This document shows positions 59,365 to 61,193 of a stretch of 61,193 nucleotides of DNA, one piece after another. Every line of letters starts with the position of its first letter. Positions within the stretch are counted from its first letter, which is position 1. The notes beneath the pieces were generated by a model. It saw only the letters and a program-made list of their open reading frames with translations. It did not search any database and was not told the origin of the DNA. This stretch comes from an uncultured bacterium (GTDB taxonomy: Bacteria > Verrucomicrobiota > Kiritimatiellia > CAIVKH01). The stretch covers positions 1-61,193 of the forward strand of contig CALGMT010000014.1 in assembly GCA_937958885.1 (NCBI GenBank). The letters are read 5' to 3'. The position numbers and the translations under genes were made by a program.

Positions 59365-61193
59365 ATGTCCACCGCGCACGAAGAATCGGAGCTGCCGCCG
59401 CACCGCAACCTGCAAAACGTGCGGGTGCTCGTGCTGGACGATGAAGAGCCGGTTCGCCACCTTCTTCAAACCCTGCTGTCTCGAAGCGGCTGCGTGGTGG
59501 AGACGGCGGACGACGGGCGCGAAGGGCTCCGCATCCTGCTGCAAAAGGACTTCGATGTGGCCGTCGTGGACCTTCGCATGCGCGACATGGGCGGATCGGC
59601 CTTCCTTGAACAGGCGCGCAGCGTCTGGCCGTGGCTCGGCATCGTGGTGGTGACGGGCTTTGCCGACGAGGAGTCGATCGCGCATGCCCGGAGCTACGGC
59701 GTCACGCGCATCCTGACCAAACCGATGAACACGCAGGCCTTGCTGCGCGCGGTGCGGGAAGAGGCGGTGGAGAAAAAAGAGCTGGTCGAGATGTCGGCCA
59801 GCCACAGCCTGGACCGAATCCAGGCGCAATTGTCGCTGCTGCGCAGTTTCAGCGAGTCCGCGCTGACGGCGGAGAACCTCGATCAGGCGCTGCGGACGTT
59901 GAGCGCGGGGCTGGCGAACCTGCTGCCGTGCGCGGCGGCGGGCATCCTGAATCTCGAGGGCGAGGAGCCGGTGCTGCACTTGCACGCGCTGACCCCGGTC
60001 GCCCAGGAATTTCTGCTCAACGCCGAACGCGAAATGATGGCCCGCTATGAAGCCTTGAGCGGACAACCGCCGCCGCGCGCGGGGATGCGGGTGATCTTCG
60101 ACCCCGCGAACCTCGACCCGGCCGGCGCGAAGGCGGTCGGCAGCAGCTTCAGCGTGCCGATCATCGTGCACGGCGAGGTGCGCGGCATGCTGACGCTGGC
60201 GGCCATCGCAAAGGACGCCTATTCGTCGCGCGACGCCTCTTTTCTCTATCACGCGGCCAACCAGCTTTCGACGGTACTGACCGCGCTGGCGCGCATGCGC
60301 GAGTTGTCCGTCCGCGACGCGTTGACGGGCCTCTATAACCGGCGCGGGCTGGAGGAGGAATTCCAGCGCGCGTGGTTGATGAGCCGACGCTACAACTGGC
60401 CCATCGGCGCGGCGGTGCTGGATATCGATCACTTCAAGACCCTCAACGATTCGCACGGCCACCTCGTGGGCGATCAAATTCTGCGCGAATTCGCCGTGCT
60501 CGTGCAGCGGGTGGCGCGCGAGTCCGACATCATCGGGCGCTACGGCGGCGACGAGATGGTCGTGATCCTCGCGCAGGCCGGGACCGCGGACTGCATCGCA
60601 TTCGGCGAGCGCCTGATGGATGCGATGCGCCGCCATGTCTTCTGCGCGGATCGCGGACTCGCGCTCCAACTCACGACCTCGATCGGCGTCGCCAGCAGCG
60701 TGAACGGCCCGGCGGACATGACAAGCGAGACGCTGATCGCGCAGGCGGACCAGGCGCTCTACACCGCCAAGAAGCAGGGCCGCGACCGCGTCAGCGTCTA
60801 TCAGCCCGTCACCGCGGCGGACGCGGTTCGCGCGCCGACACCCGCCTCGCCGGAACCGGACGCCTCGCGCACGCGCGGCCGCGTGCTCGTGGTGGACGAC
60901 GAACCCATGGTGGGCGCGCTACTCTCGCGCGTATTGAGAAAAAACGCATACGAGGTGCAGGTGGAAACCACCGCCGCCGCCGCGATCGCCGCGATCACCG
61001 AGAAGCCCGGCCACTTCGACGTCATCCTCACGGACCTGAATCTCCCGGGAAAAAGCGGACTGGACCTGCTCGACGAGTTGCGCTCCATCGACGAGGGCAT
61101 GATCAAGATCGTGATCACGGGCCATGCGACGGTGGACAACGCGGTCGTCAGCTTGCGGCGCGGCGCATACGACTTCATCGAGAAGCCGGTCCT
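59365..61193 (+). CDS. REC-GAF-GGDEF-REC signalling protein, cut by window edge
   Basis: At least 609 residues. A receiver domain (VLVLDDEEPV, VVDLRMRDMGG, TKP) is followed by a GAF-like region (about 160-310). A GGDEF diguanylate cyclase domain comes next: LTGLYNRRGLEEE, DIDHFKTLNDSHGH, GRYGGDEM, with an RESD inhibitory-site motif five residues before. A second receiver (VLVVDDEPM, LTDLNLPGKSG, ITGH, EKP) is still open at 61193. It probably makes cyclic di-GMP under phosphorylation control. The GGDEM ending is a mild variant of GGDEF. More domains may follow the edge. Confidence 0.9.
   Translation, partial: MSTAHEESELPPHRNLQNVRVLVLDDEEPVRHLLQTLLSRSGCVVETADDGREGLRILLQKDFDVAVVDLRMRDMGGSAFLEQARSVWPWLGIVVVTGFADEESIAHARSYGVTRILTKPMNTQALLRAVREEAVEKKELVEMSASHSLDRIQAQLSLLRSFSESALTAENLDQALRTLSAGLANLLPCAAAGILNLEGEEPVLHLHALTPVAQEFLLNAEREMMARYEALSGQPPPRAGMRVIFDPANLDPAGAKAVGSSFSVPIIVHGEVRGMLTLAAIAKDAYSSRDASFLYHAANQLSTVLTALARMRELSVRDALTGLYNRRGLEEEFQRAWLMSRRYNWPIGAAVLDIDHFKTLNDSHGHLVGDQILREFAVLVQRVARESDIIGRYGGDEMVVILAQAGTADCIAFGERLMDAMRRHVFCADRGLALQLTTSIGVASSVNGPADMTSETLIAQADQALYTAKKQGRDRVSVYQPVTAADAVRAPTPASPEPDASRTRGRVLVVDDEPMVGALLSRVLRKNAYEVQVETTAAAAIAAITEKPGHFDVILTDLNLPGKSGLDLLDELRSIDEGMIKIVITGHATVDNAVVSLRRGAYDFIEKPV

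Overview
The window is a 61 kb piece of a GC-rich bacterial chromosome with dense genes and ordinary housekeeping content. It shows no phage, plasmid, rRNA, tRNA or CRISPR signal that I could find. The best lineage clue is the short protein at 28112-28537, which resembles a family confined to Verrucomicrobia and Planctomycetes (Minf_1886/TIGR04138 type). Together with an outer-membrane style protein, TatA, lipoproteins and a GT-C/TPR membrane protein, this suggests a diderm of the PVC group, perhaps Verrucomicrobiota or Kiritimatiellota. That placement is inference.

Layout. 1-2 kb: rnhB (cut by the edge), rplS and uppP, all minus. 2-5.6 kb: dnaE. 5.6-11.6 kb: two hybrid sensor kinases in one minus-strand operon. 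11.7-15.1 kb: Mn superoxide dismutase, then a BON lipoprotein, a TPR lipoprotein with a decayed C39 peptidase-like region and a TPR membrane protein. 15.1-18.6 kb: tatA and an endonuclease III-like glycosylase (minus), era and a TMTC-like membrane protein (plus). 18.7-26.4 kb: assimilatory sulfate reduction and siroheme synthesis (cysH, cysD, cysN, Met8-like, short HemA-like, HemC-CobA-HemD fusion, outer-membrane protein). 26.4-31.6 kb: AsmA-like protein, HIT protein, PVC protein, M16 peptidase, DUF1844 protein. 31.6-33.6 kb: lipid kinase and exported EEP-fold protein. 33.8-35.2 kb: three tandem Hsp20 chaperones behind a sigma-54-like promoter. 35.2-45.9 kb: patatin, alaS, pyruvate carboxylase with its biotin ligase, proB, proA. 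45.9-49.7 kb: CPA2 antiporter and SulP transporter. 49.7-54.1 kb: an amino-sugar cluster (ROK repressor, operator dyad, ROK kinase, PIG-L deacetylase, frameshifted nagB). 54.1-55.0 kb: a gene-free, repeat-rich stretch. 55.0-61.2 kb: galK, LacI-type regulator, plsY, aroD, two small Cys-rich proteins, and a REC-GAF-GGDEF-REC regulator cut by the right edge.

Functional links. CysD/CysN make APS, CysH reduces it to sulfite, and the tetrapyrrole genes would supply siroheme for a sulfite reductase that lies outside the window. The biotin ligase overlaps the pyruvate carboxylase gene whose product it should biotinylate. ProB and ProA carry out the first two steps of proline synthesis.

Most unusual. 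(1) A dispersed family of paired approximately 18-bp elements (core TTTTTACAGAGCATGGAA) with a fixed 31-32 bp period occurs at four places, once inside plsY. (2) An 87-bp element bounded by AAAAAGGGGTCAG inverted repeats sits in frame inside birA, and a related CTGACCCTTTTAC tandem array lies at 54.7 kb. (3) A HemC-CobA-HemD fusion keeps every HemC active-site arginine but lacks the whole domain that carries the cofactor cysteine. (4) The hsp20 operon has a sigma-54-type promoter in an AT-rich island with upstream palindromes.
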